A stretch of DNA of 21,910 nt from JBMOPD01 sp049323615 (GTDB lineage: Bacteria > Bacillota > Desulfotomaculia > Desulfotomaculales > Desulfocucumaceae). Each line of letters opens with the position of its first letter. Positions within the stretch are counted from its first letter, which is position 1. The stretch is taken from the NCBI GenBank assembly GCA_049323615.1, contig JBMOPD010000099.1, forward strand, positions 1-21,910, written 5' to 3'. Below, piece by piece: positions 13,727 to 20,565 of this stretch. The notes beneath the pieces are model-generated. The model did no database searches. It was not told where the DNA came from and saw only the letters and a program-made list of their open reading frames with translations. Position numbers and translations under genes: made by a program.

Positions 13727-15106
13727 TTATAATTTTCCGTCAATCCTTCCGCGGCTGATGAATTTGCCGTCACCCCGGCGGCCGTAAAACTCCCCGTACT
13801 TGCAGACGACCTTGCCCCGGCTTACGGTGACCACCGGGTATCCCTTCACCTTAAAGCCTTCATAAGGGGTATAATCTACGTTCATGTGCAGGGTTTCTGA
13901 AGACAGGGCCACTTCCTTGTCCGGGTCCAGGATTACCAGGTCGGCGTCGGAACCGGGCAAGACGGCGCCTTTTCTGGGGTAGAGCCCGAACAGCCTGGCC
14001 GGGCCGGTGGAAACCGCCTCCACCAGCCTTTCCAGTTTCAGGCGGCCTTTGCCCACCCCCTCGGAGTAGAGGAGGGGAAGGATTGTCTCCACCCCGGGAG
14101 CGCCGTTGGGTATCTTGTTGAACGCGCTTTCCCCCAGCTTCTTCTGCTCGGTGCGGAAGGGGCAGTGGTCCGATCCCACCGCCTGCAGTGTGCCGTCGGC
14201 CAGGCCGGCCCACAGCGCGTCCTGGTCCTCTTTGCCGCGCAGCGGGGGCGACATCACGTAACGGGCGCCGCGAAAACCGGGCTCCCGGTAATTTTCACGG
14301 GATAGCAGCAGGTACTGGGGACAGGTCTCGGCAAACACGGGAGATCCTTTTTCCCGGGCTGCCCTTATTTTTTCCAGGCCCGCCCCGGAAGAAAGGTGGA
14401 AAATATACAGGCGGCTGCCGGTGTCCCCGGCCAGCATTATGGCCCGGCTGACAGCCTCGGCCTCGGCGATTACCGGGCGGCTGACCTCGTGGTACATGGG
14501 GGCCGTTTTGCCTTCGGCCAGCAGTTTATTGATCATGCGGTCGATGAGGGTCATATTTTCCGCGTGCACTCCCACCATTCCGCCCGCCTCGCTGGCGGTT
14601 TTCAGGGCGAAGTAGAGGGTGCCGTCATCCACGGCCAGCCCCTGGTACGTCATAAACAGCTTGAAGCTGGGACAGCCGGACTCTATAATGGACGGGATTT
14701 CGGCCATTACATCGTCTGTCAGGTCGGTTACGGCCACGTGCAGGCCGTAGTCAATGTAGACCTTTCCATCGGCCTCGGCCCTGCGCTTGGCCACGGTTTC
14801 CTTGAGGGTTTCACCCTTGGCCTGGATGGCGAAATCGATAATGGTGGTAACTCCGCCGAAGGCCGCCGCCTTCGTGCCGTTGGCAAAGTCGTCGGCGGAA
14901 ACGGTGCCTCCGAAGGGCAGCTGCATGTGGGTGTGTACGTCTATAGCGCCGGGCAGCACATATTTTCCCCTGGCGTCTATAACCTCGGCTTCCCGGTCTT
15001 CAAGGCCGGTGCCCACTGCAGCAATGGTGTCGCCTTTTACCAGGATGTCTGATTCCTTTGTTCCTCCTCCAAACACTACCTTGCCGCCCTTAATCAGCAG
15101 GCTCAT
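13727..15106 (-). CDS. hydA: Dihydropyrimidinase (D-hydantoinase family)
   Basis: This 459-aa cyclic amidohydrolase has the binuclear metal site readable along the chain: DVHTH (His58, His60), the carboxylated lysine in SFKLFM (Lys149), Tyr154, GVHAEN (His181), FHLSS (His237) and GSDHCPF (Asp313). The family opens dihydrouracil or dihydrothymine to N-carbamoyl-beta-amino acids in the cytoplasm. It lies directly after the PreA-like gene and before the M20 hydrolase, the expected pathway order. ATG 15106 has AAGGAGG seven bases upstream. Hydantoinase or phenylhydantoinase activity is the alternative, but PreA as neighbour favours pyrimidines. Confidence 0.92.
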   Translation of the reverse strand: MSLLIKGGKVVFGGGTKESDILVKGDTIAAVGTGLEDREAEVIDARGKYVLPGAIDVHTHMQLPFGGTVSADDFANGTKAAAFGGVTTIIDFAIQAKGETLKETVAKRRAEADGKVYIDYGLHVAVTDLTDDVMAEIPSIIESGCPSFKLFMTYQGLAVDDGTLYFALKTASEAGGMVGVHAENMTLIDRMINKLLAEGKTAPMYHEVSRPVIAEAEAVSRAIMLAGDTGSRLYIFHLSSGAGLEKIRAAREKGSPVFAETCPQYLLLSRENYREPGFRGARYVMSPPLRGKEDQDALWAGLADGTLQAVGSDHCPFRTEQKKLGESAFNKIPNGAPGVETILPLLYSEGVGKGRLKLERLVEAVSTGPARLFGLYPRKGAVLPGSDADLVILDPDKEVALSSETLHMNVDYTPYEGFKVKGYPVVTVSRGKVVCKYGEFYGRRGDGKFISRGRIDGKL

Positions 15107-15136
15107 GCTTTCGCCTCCTTATAAATATTATTAGCA

Positions 15137-15207
15137 GTCAGCAATCAGCTTTTGGAGTTATGGGTCCAGTCTCCGGGCCGGGCTTTAATTTATGGCTGAT
15201 GGCTGAC
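15137..15207. repeat. Inverted pair of GTCAGCMATCAGC words spanning the preA stop
   Basis: GTCAGCAATCAGC (15137-15149) and GCTGATGGCTGAC (15195-15207) are inverted copies with one mismatch, about 45 bases apart. The right copy lies inside the preA coding end. The word resembles low-complexity extragenic repeats. Confidence 0.55.
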
Positions 15208-16428
15208 GGCTGACAGCTCTGTTGACTTGCTGATCACCGTCATGGTTATGCTGCCTGTCTTGCAGGCCAGACTGCACAAAGCGCAGCCGTCGCAGGCGTT
15301 GACATCCACCTGGGGCACGAAATCCTCGGTTACCGACAGGGCCTGGTGCCCTCCGTCCCGGCACGCCACCACACACGCCCCGCAGCGCTGGCAGGTTTCG
15401 CCGTCGAAGGAGGGCGCCACCTTGTGGGTGTGGCTCAGTTTTTCGTGGCTGGTGAGGCAGGGCAGGGACCTGCCCCTTAGTTCCGATACGCTCTGCAGCC
15501 CCTTTTCGGCCAGGTATTTTTCCATGCCGGTGAGGACCTTGCGCACCATGCCGTATCCTTTCAGCATCACCGCCGTGCACACCTGGACGGCGGAGGCCCC
15601 CAGGAGAATATATTCAGCCGCATGATCCCACTTGCTGATCCCGCCTATCCCCATAAGCGGGAGACTGCTGCAGCCGGCAATCTGAGCGGCTATGCGCAGC
15701 CCTATGGGCCTCACCGCCTCCCCGGAATATCCTCCGAAGGTGGACATAGTATTTACAGTGGGGACCGGCAGCATTGTGTTCAAGTTGACGCCCAGCAGGC
15801 ACTGGACGGTGTTGATGGCTGAAATCCCGTCGGCTCCGGCCTTTTCCGCCGCCTTTACAATAACCGTGACATCTGTTACATTGGGGGACAGCTTTGCTAT
15901 CACCGGTATTTTTACTGCTTCTTTAACCCATCCCACAACCATGGCCGTTATTTCCGGGTTCTGTCCCATGGCGTGTCCCAGTCCCTGTTCGGGCATCCCG
16001 TGGGGGCAGGAAAGGTTCAGTTCGATGGCGTCGGCTCCGGCCTTCTCCACCGCCAGGGCCAATTCGTGCCATTTTTCCCTTGTCAATTCGGCCATTATAC
16101 TGGCGATCAGTATGCGGTCCGGAAACTGCTCCTTGGTGGCGGCTATTTCCGTGGTCCAGTACGCCAGGGGTTTTGGGGTAACCAGTTCAAAGTTTTCGAA
16201 TCCGTACACCTCGCCGGAGCCGTCCTTAAGGGCGGCGAAGCGCGGAGAAACGTCCTTGATGGGTATTGAATCGGTTTTAATTGTCTTGGTCACTGCCCCG
16301 CCCCAGCCCTTTTCAAAGGCGCGCCTGATCATCGGGCCGCTGCCGGTGGGGGGCGCCGAGGCCAGAACCATGAAATTGGGAAACTTCAGGCCGCAGAATT
16401 CCACCGATAAATCCGGTTTAGTAGTCAA
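15190..16428 (-). CDS. preA: PreA-type dihydropyrimidine dehydrogenase, catalytic subunit
   Basis: This 412-aa protein has an FMN-binding dihydroorotate-dehydrogenase-like barrel (about 1-310) followed by two ferredoxin motifs, CQRCGACVVAC and CDGCALCSLAC. ELNLSCPHGMPEQGLG holds the active-site Cys in the same context as mammalian dihydropyrimidine dehydrogenase; INTVQ, GGYSGEAVRP and GIGGI are further barrel signatures. It reduces uracil/thymine to the dihydro form. Bacterial PreA normally pairs with the flavoprotein PreT, which is absent here. The start is TTG 16428 with AGGAGAG upstream; no better start is in frame. The last residues (ELSAVSHQP) are encoded by a GTCAGCC-rich repeat, so the C-terminus looks extended into intergenic sequence. 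Confidence 0.9.
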   Translation of the reverse strand: MTTKPDLSVEFCGLKFPNFMVLASAPPTGSGPMIRRAFEKGWGGAVTKTIKTDSIPIKDVSPRFAALKDGSGEVYGFENFELVTPKPLAYWTTEIAATKEQFPDRILIASIMAELTREKWHELALAVEKAGADAIELNLSCPHGMPEQGLGHAMGQNPEITAMVVGWVKEAVKIPVIAKLSPNVTDVTVIVKAAEKAGADGISAINTVQCLLGVNLNTMLPVPTVNTMSTFGGYSGEAVRPIGLRIAAQIAGCSSLPLMGIGGISKWDHAAEYILLGASAVQVCTAVMLKGYGMVRKVLTGMEKYLAEKGLQSVSELRGRSLPCLTSHEKLSHTHKVAPSFDGETCQRCGACVVACRDGGHQALSVTEDFVPQVDVNACDGCALCSLACKTGSITMTVISKSTELSAVSHQP

Positions 16429-16449
16429 GGCTTGTCACTCTCCTAACGG

Positions 16450-16470
16450 TTTAGGGGCTTGTGCCCTAAA
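16450..16470 (-). other. Intercistronic hairpin before preA
   Basis: TTTAGGGGC and GCCCTAAA (one bulge) pair across TTGT. It lies 22 bp upstream of the preA start and may affect translation or processing of the operon mRNA. Confidence 0.45.
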
Positions 16471-16489
16471 AATAAGATGAGGAAGGAAA

Positions 16490-16515
16490 GCCGGAGCGTC
16501 TGGAAGAACTCCGGC
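16490..16515 (-). terminator. Hairpin after the NCS1 permease gene, possible partial terminator
   Basis: On the minus strand GCCGGAG pairs with CTCCGGC and is followed by the T-rich TTTCCTTCCTC. The tract is imperfect, so it may only reduce read-through from the permease gene into preA. Confidence 0.45.
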
Positions 16516-16548
16516 CTCCTATCCAGCGATTTATGTTCAGTTATCTTC

Positions 16549-18063
16549 TCAAGCTGAAATTCCCCTGCCGGAAACGGGTCCGGCTTCCATTCCTTCGGTA
16601 ATGTCCGCGAATTCTTTTTCACTCATTATACTGGGGTCGTTGTTCATCATCAAGTAATAGGCGATGCCGGATACAATCGCTCCCACTATCCAGGCGTTGT
16701 CGAACAGTATTTTAAGGCTGGGGACAAATTTGCCTATGAGGGCAAAAACAATACCGATGATCAGGGCCGCGATGGCCTTGCCGTTGAACCCCCCGCCGTA
16801 GCTGTAGCGGCCGCCTTCTTTAAAGGCCTCCACAATATCCAGCCGCTGTTTCCTGACCAGCCAGTAGTCGGCTATCCAGATGCCGGCGATGGGCCCCAGG
16901 AATGCCGAGTAGGTTCCCAGCCAGCCGAAAATGTAGGCGCCGTAGCTGGAGAGAAGTTTCCAGGGCATGATCGCGATGCCGATTATGCCGGTTATGATGG
17001 CGCCCATGCCGAAGGTGATTTTTCTGGGGGCGGCGTTGGAGATGCCGATGGCCGGGGCCACCACGTTGGCCGCGATGTTGGTGGTGATGGTGGCCACCAC
17101 GATGCCGAAGGTGCCCAGGATGACCGCGAAGGGGCTGAACTTGCTGAGCAGCGCCACGGGGTCCCAGACGGCCTGGCCGAAGACGATAACGGTGGCGGCG
17201 GTAACGATAACGCCGATAAAGGAGAAAAGGGCCATGGTGGTGGGCAGGCCCAGTATCTGGCCCCACACCTGGGACTTCTGGTCTTTGGCGTACCTGGTGA
17301 AGTCGGGGATGTTCAGGGCCAGGGTGGACCAGAAACCGATCATACCGGTCAGGGAGGGCAGGAATACCGCCCAGAACTCGCCGGAAGTCTTGAATTTTGA
17401 CTGCATGGCCCACAGCGGGGTAAGGTCGCCTTGCAAAGCCATAAAGGCCCAAACCACCAGGCAGGCGCCCAGGAAGAGCAGTATCGGCGCACCCCAGGAT
17501 TCCATGAACTTGATGGCATCCAGTCCCTTGTAGCCAATCCAGACGTTAAGCGCCCAGAAGGCTAAAAAGCAGATCCACAGGCCGGGGCCGAAGTTCAGCC
17601 AGCCCGGGAAAATGGCGCCGATCAGGGCGTTGAGGGAGGCCCCGCCGATCCACGTCTGGATGCCGAACCATCCGGCGGCCACCACGGCCCGCATCAGGGC
17701 AGGGATGTGGGCGCCCCTGGTGCCGAAGGCCAGCCTGGCAAAGACCGGGAAGGCGATGCCGTACTTGGTGCCGGCGTGGGCGTTCAGGGTCATGGGGATA
17801 AGCACGATCAGGTTGCCCAGGGTGATGGTCAGTACGGCCTGCCACCAGTTCATGCCGGCCGCGATCAGGCCGCTGGCCAGCATGTATGTGGGAATGCATA
17901 CCGACATGCCGATCCACAGCGAGGCGATATGGTAGGTGCCCCAGTTTCTCCTGGCTATGGGCACCGGGTTAAGATCCTGGTTATACAAATCGCTTCCGGC
18001 AATCTCGGCTGAGGCCGCCGGGGTCAGTTCCAGCATCCCGTTTGTAAACTTTTGTCTCTTCAA
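16549..18063 (-). CDS. NCS1 family nucleobase/hydantoin/allantoin permease
   Basis: This 504-aa polytopic inner-membrane protein has about twelve hydrophobic segments between residues 40 and 480. The N-terminal LYNQDLNPVPIARRNWGTYH signature (residues shown are the family hallmark) and AWFGIQ-type GWFGIQTWIGG in the first repeat define NCS1 cation symporters for uracil, allantoin, hydantoin or cytosine. As first gene of the minus-strand operon it would import the pyrimidine broken down by the next genes. TTG 18063 is preferred because AGAGGTGA lies five bases upstream; a GTG at 18072 overlaps that site. The exact substrate cannot be read from sequence. A 120-bp gap with two hairpins follows. 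Confidence 0.88.
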   Translation of the reverse strand: MKRQKFTNGMLELTPAASAEIAGSDLYNQDLNPVPIARRNWGTYHIASLWIGMSVCIPTYMLASGLIAAGMNWWQAVLTITLGNLIVLIPMTLNAHAGTKYGIAFPVFARLAFGTRGAHIPALMRAVVAAGWFGIQTWIGGASLNALIGAIFPGWLNFGPGLWICFLAFWALNVWIGYKGLDAIKFMESWGAPILLFLGACLVVWAFMALQGDLTPLWAMQSKFKTSGEFWAVFLPSLTGMIGFWSTLALNIPDFTRYAKDQKSQVWGQILGLPTTMALFSFIGVIVTAATVIVFGQAVWDPVALLSKFSPFAVILGTFGIVVATITTNIAANVVAPAIGISNAAPRKITFGMGAIITGIIGIAIMPWKLLSSYGAYIFGWLGTYSAFLGPIAGIWIADYWLVRKQRLDIVEAFKEGGRYSYGGGFNGKAIAALIIGIVFALIGKFVPSLKILFDNAWIVGAIVSGIAYYLMMNNDPSIMSEKEFADITEGMEAGPVSGRGISA

Positions 18064-18119
18064 ACCAGTCACCTCTCAATAAATTAGTAAAATATAAATA
18101 ATAACCGATCCACCTGTTT

Positions 18120-18147
18120 ATTTTAATGGCTGACAGAAACCTTACAA
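18120..18147 (-). promoter_or_regulatory. Sigma-A-like promoter for the pyrimidine operon
   Basis: On the minus strand TTGTAA (18147-18142) and TAAAAT (18125-18120) are separated by 16 bp, ending about 57 bp before the permease start. No sigma-54 element could be found in this divergent gap (18064-18458), which otherwise holds AT-rich sequence and the ilvC leader. Confidence 0.4.
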
Positions 18148-18154
18148 TTTGTAA
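18142..18154. promoter_or_regulatory. Palindrome TTACAATTTGTAA over the -35 region, candidate operator
   Basis: A 13-bp palindrome with one central base overlaps the predicted -35 of the pyrimidine operon. A regulator bound here would block the promoter. Its identity is unknown; no regulator gene is adjacent except the GntR at 19767, whose likely operator is different. Confidence 0.35.
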
Positions 18155-18458
18155 AAATTCTCTATCTTACGCTTATTTACCCGATCACCTCCTCATTTTC
18201 TATTCCGAAAATCAACCTGAATTCCCACCTCCGGTTTTTTTTTCAGGAAACGTGTCCCTGCTCGCCTTTGAGTAAAAAATTATAAAATTTCACAAAATAT
18301 TTTTTATGGCCGGTAACTTTTCTGTCCTGCAGATAAAGTAACTGTAAAAAATATTAATTTTGACCCCGGCCGGAAATTTTCCTCTTTTCCCGGGAGGAAA
18401 CGTCCCGGATGGAGAGAATACATGGAACAAAAAGATAAAATTTAAGGAGGATACCAAA

Positions 18459-19451
18459 TTGCCCAAAATGTACTACGACAACGATGCAGACCTGAACATC
18501 CTGAAAGGCAGGAAAATTGCCGTCATGGGATACGGCAGCCAGGGACACTCCCAGGCGCAAAACCTGAAAGACAGCGGGCTGGACGTGGTGGTCGGCCTGC
18601 GCAAGGGGAGCAAGTCCTGGTCTGTGGCCGAGGCCGACGGCCTTAAGGTGATGACTGTTCCGGATGCCGCGGCCTGGGCGGACGTAATTCAGATCCTTTT
18701 GCCCGATGAAAAGCAGGGTGCGGTTTACCGGGAAGAAATTCTCCCCCACTTGAAACCGGGTAATGCCCTGGTTTTCTCACACGGCTTCAATATTGTCTAC
18801 CACCAGGTTGTCCCGCCCGCCGACGTGGATGTGTTCATGATTGCTCCCAAAAGCCCCGGCCACCTGCTGCGGCGCATGTATGTAGAAGGCAAGGGAGTGC
18901 CGGCGCTGCTGGCCATTCACCAGGATGCCACAGGAAACGCCTACCGGCTGGCCCTGGCCTATGCCAGGGGAATCGGTTCCACCCGGGCCGGTGTTATCGA
19001 GACCACTTTCAAGGAAGAGACCGAAACCGACCTTTTTGGTGAGCAGACGGTACTGTGCGGGGGAATCAGCTCCCTTATCAAGGCCGGCTTTGAAACCCTG
19101 GTGGAAGCCGGCTACCAGCCCGAGATAGCATATTTTGAGTGCCTCCACGAGATGAAATTAATTGTCGACCTCATATATGAAGGCGGCCTGGCCATGATGC
19201 GCTACTCCGTCAGTGATACCGCCGAATACGGCGATCTCACCAGGGGTCCCAGGATTATAAACGACGGCGTAAAGGCCGAGATGAAGAAAATTCTTGAAGA
19301 GATTCAAAACGGTTCCTTCGCCAAGGAATGGATGCTGGAAAATCAGGTTAACCGCCCGCAATTCAATGCCCTGGTAAAAAGGGAGAAAGAACACCTGATT
19401 GAGAAAGTGGGCGCCGAGTTAAGATCGATGATGCCCTGGCTTAAAAAATAA
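18459..19451 (+). CDS. ilvC: Ketol-acid reductoisomerase, class I
   Basis: This 330-aa enzyme has the normal class I length. It converts 2-acetolactate to 2,3-dihydroxyisovalerate with NADPH and Mg2+ in branched-chain amino acid synthesis. The Rossmann motif is GYGSQGHSQAQNLKDSG (24-40); Mg ligands Asp191, Glu195, Glu227 and Glu231 and Ser252 are in the expected ETDLFGEQ, YFECLHE and YSVSDTAE contexts. RKGSKSW (48-54) is the phosphate-binding loop suited to NADPH. TTG 18459 follows AAGGAGG by eight bases and gives the standard MPKMYYDNDADL start; the frame is open further upstream to 18360. It stands alone, with no other ilv/leu gene nearby, divergent from the pyrimidine operon and closed by a terminator. 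Confidence 0.96.
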   Translation: MPKMYYDNDADLNILKGRKIAVMGYGSQGHSQAQNLKDSGLDVVVGLRKGSKSWSVAEADGLKVMTVPDAAAWADVIQILLPDEKQGAVYREEILPHLKPGNALVFSHGFNIVYHQVVPPADVDVFMIAPKSPGHLLRRMYVEGKGVPALLAIHQDATGNAYRLALAYARGIGSTRAGVIETTFKEETETDLFGEQTVLCGGISSLIKAGFETLVEAGYQPEIAYFECLHEMKLIVDLIYEGGLAMMRYSVSDTAEYGDLTRGPRIINDGVKAEMKKILEEIQNGSFAKEWMLENQVNRPQFNALVKREKEHLIEKVGAELRSMMPWLKK

Positions 19452-19468
19452 CCTTTTTCCCTCTTCAG

Positions 19469-19494
19469 CCGCCCATTTACAGGGCGGTTTTTTT
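19469..19494 (+). terminator. Rho-independent terminator after ilvC
   Basis: CCGCCC (19469-19474) pairs with GGGCGG (19482-19487) across ATTTACA, followed by seven T residues. It lies 18 bp after the stop. Confidence 0.9.
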
Positions 19495-19552
19495 CTTTGC
19501 ACAATATTCAAACAATTAAATATTTAACGGCGATACCCGGATAAGAGTGTAA

Positions 19553-19562
19553 TGGTATACCA
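19553..19562. promoter_or_regulatory. GntR-type operator TGGTATACCA, copy 1
   Basis: A perfect 10-bp palindrome matching the FadR-subfamily pattern TGGTNNNACCA in shortened form (GT..AC half-sites). It is 147 bp from an identical copy at 19700-19709. It lies just below the ilvC terminator. Confidence 0.6.
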
Positions 19563-19661
19563 TTTAAATAATTTTTTAACCCTTTCGCGGCCTGTACAGT
19601 ACCGTTCGCCGTTGCCGTTTACGGGGCCGAAATGCTTTTATTTCAAAAATACATCAGGTAG

Positions 19662-19691
19662 TTGGCGAAAATATTTCTTTTATGTTAAAAT
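19662..19691 (+). promoter_or_regulatory. Sigma-A promoter of the GntR operon
   Basis: TTGGCG (19662-19667) and TAAAAT (19686-19691) are 18 bp apart. The start of transcription would fall near 19698, immediately before or within the operator copy at 19700-19709. The remainder of the 19452-19766 gap holds the ilvC terminator and the first operator. Confidence 0.5.
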
Positions 19692-19699
19692 ATACATCA

Positions 19700-19709
19700 T
19701 GGTATACCA
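19700..19709. promoter_or_regulatory. GntR-type operator TGGTATACCA, copy 2, at the transcription start
   Basis: The second identical palindrome overlaps the predicted +1 of the GntR gene, an ideal place for autorepression. With the copy 147 bp upstream (14 turns of 10.5 bp) it could support a repression loop. Confidence 0.6.
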
Positions 19710-19766
19710 AATAGTCAAGAAAGAATTAGTTTTAGTTGGGTGTCGGATCCTGTGGCAGGGAGGGCA

Positions 19767-20465
19767 GTGAAAAAGATTATGAGCAAAAAGCCCGGATTAA
19801 AGACGGTCAGTGAGAGGGTGTACGAGGAGATAAAGAACCAGATCCTCTCCGGAAGGCTGAAGCAGGGGCAGAGGCTGGTGGAAAGGGACCTGGCCGGGGA
19901 GATGCAGGTTAGCCGCACCCCTGTCCGTGAGGCGCTGATGCAGTTGGAGCAGGAAAGGCTGGTCACCACCAGCAAGTTCAAGGGTGTTACCGTGGCCAGG
20001 ATGAATTTCAGGGAAGCCCGGGAGCTTTTCCAGGTCCGGATGGTTCTGGAAGGCCTGGCTGCCCGGGAGGCCGCCCTCCACAGGAGCGGGGAAGATCTGG
20101 AGAGTCTCAGGCGCTGTGTCGAGGATGTCAAAAGGGCCCGGGAAGAGGGAAGGCTGGCCGATGTGATCAAGTACAATTCCGATTTTCACCTGACCATTGC
20201 CTTAAGCAGCGGCAACCGCAGGCTGTACGGCCTGCTTACCCAGCTTCAGGACCACATCGGGCTCCTCCGGGTAGCCTCCCTGTTAAAACCGAACCGCCCC
20301 CTGGAAAACGAGGAAGAGCACGAGGATATATACCGGGCCATCGAAAAGGGATACCCGGACGTGGCCGAAATCATGATGAAGCAGCATATATGGCTGGTGA
20401 TAAAGTCTATCGAGGATGAGGAGGGAGACTGCGACGGAAACGACTTTGACGAACACGGTGTATAA
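19767..20465 (+). CDS. GntR family transcriptional regulator, FadR/FCD subfamily
   Basis: About 232 aa. The N-terminal winged helix-turn-helix is ERVYEEIKNQILSGRLKQG through LAGEMQVSRTPVREALMQLE and a wing GVTVA. The C-terminal all-helical FCD ligand domain has the metal-binding pattern of this group (Asp in YNSDFH, His in FHLTIA, and a later MMKQH). Such regulators usually repress an adjacent catabolic operon and respond to an organic acid. Several starts are possible: GTG 19767 with GGAGGG very close, ATG 19779, or GTG 19740. The regulated genes are probably the CoA-transferase and dehydrogenase that follow. The effector is unknown; a malonate-related acid is only a guess. Confidence 0.9.
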   Translation: MKKIMSKKPGLKTVSERVYEEIKNQILSGRLKQGQRLVERDLAGEMQVSRTPVREALMQLEQERLVTTSKFKGVTVARMNFREARELFQVRMVLEGLAAREAALHRSGEDLESLRRCVEDVKRAREEGRLADVIKYNSDFHLTIALSSGNRRLYGLLTQLQDHIGLLRVASLLKPNRPLENEEEHEDIYRAIEKGYPDVAEIMMKQHIWLVIKSIEDEEGDCDGNDFDEHGV

Positions 20466-20565
20466 AGTCCAAAGCTGGTAGAAATAGGGGGGATTTGGAT
20501 AGTGACGCCTGCCTGACGGATGCCTGAAAAGTTACAATATTCAGATTGCAAAAGGAGAGAAACAA

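Noticed and set aside
18160..18260. Short minus-strand leader peptide (about 12 codons) with GGAGGTGGG upstream, and a strong AGGAGGTGATC in the permease leader
   Set aside because: Too short and without known relatives; the predicted promoter lies downstream of it, so it would not be on the permease transcript.
18361..18458. T-box riboswitch upstream of ilvC
   Set aside because: No T-box consensus, specifier stem or terminator/antiterminator pair with a T tract is visible.
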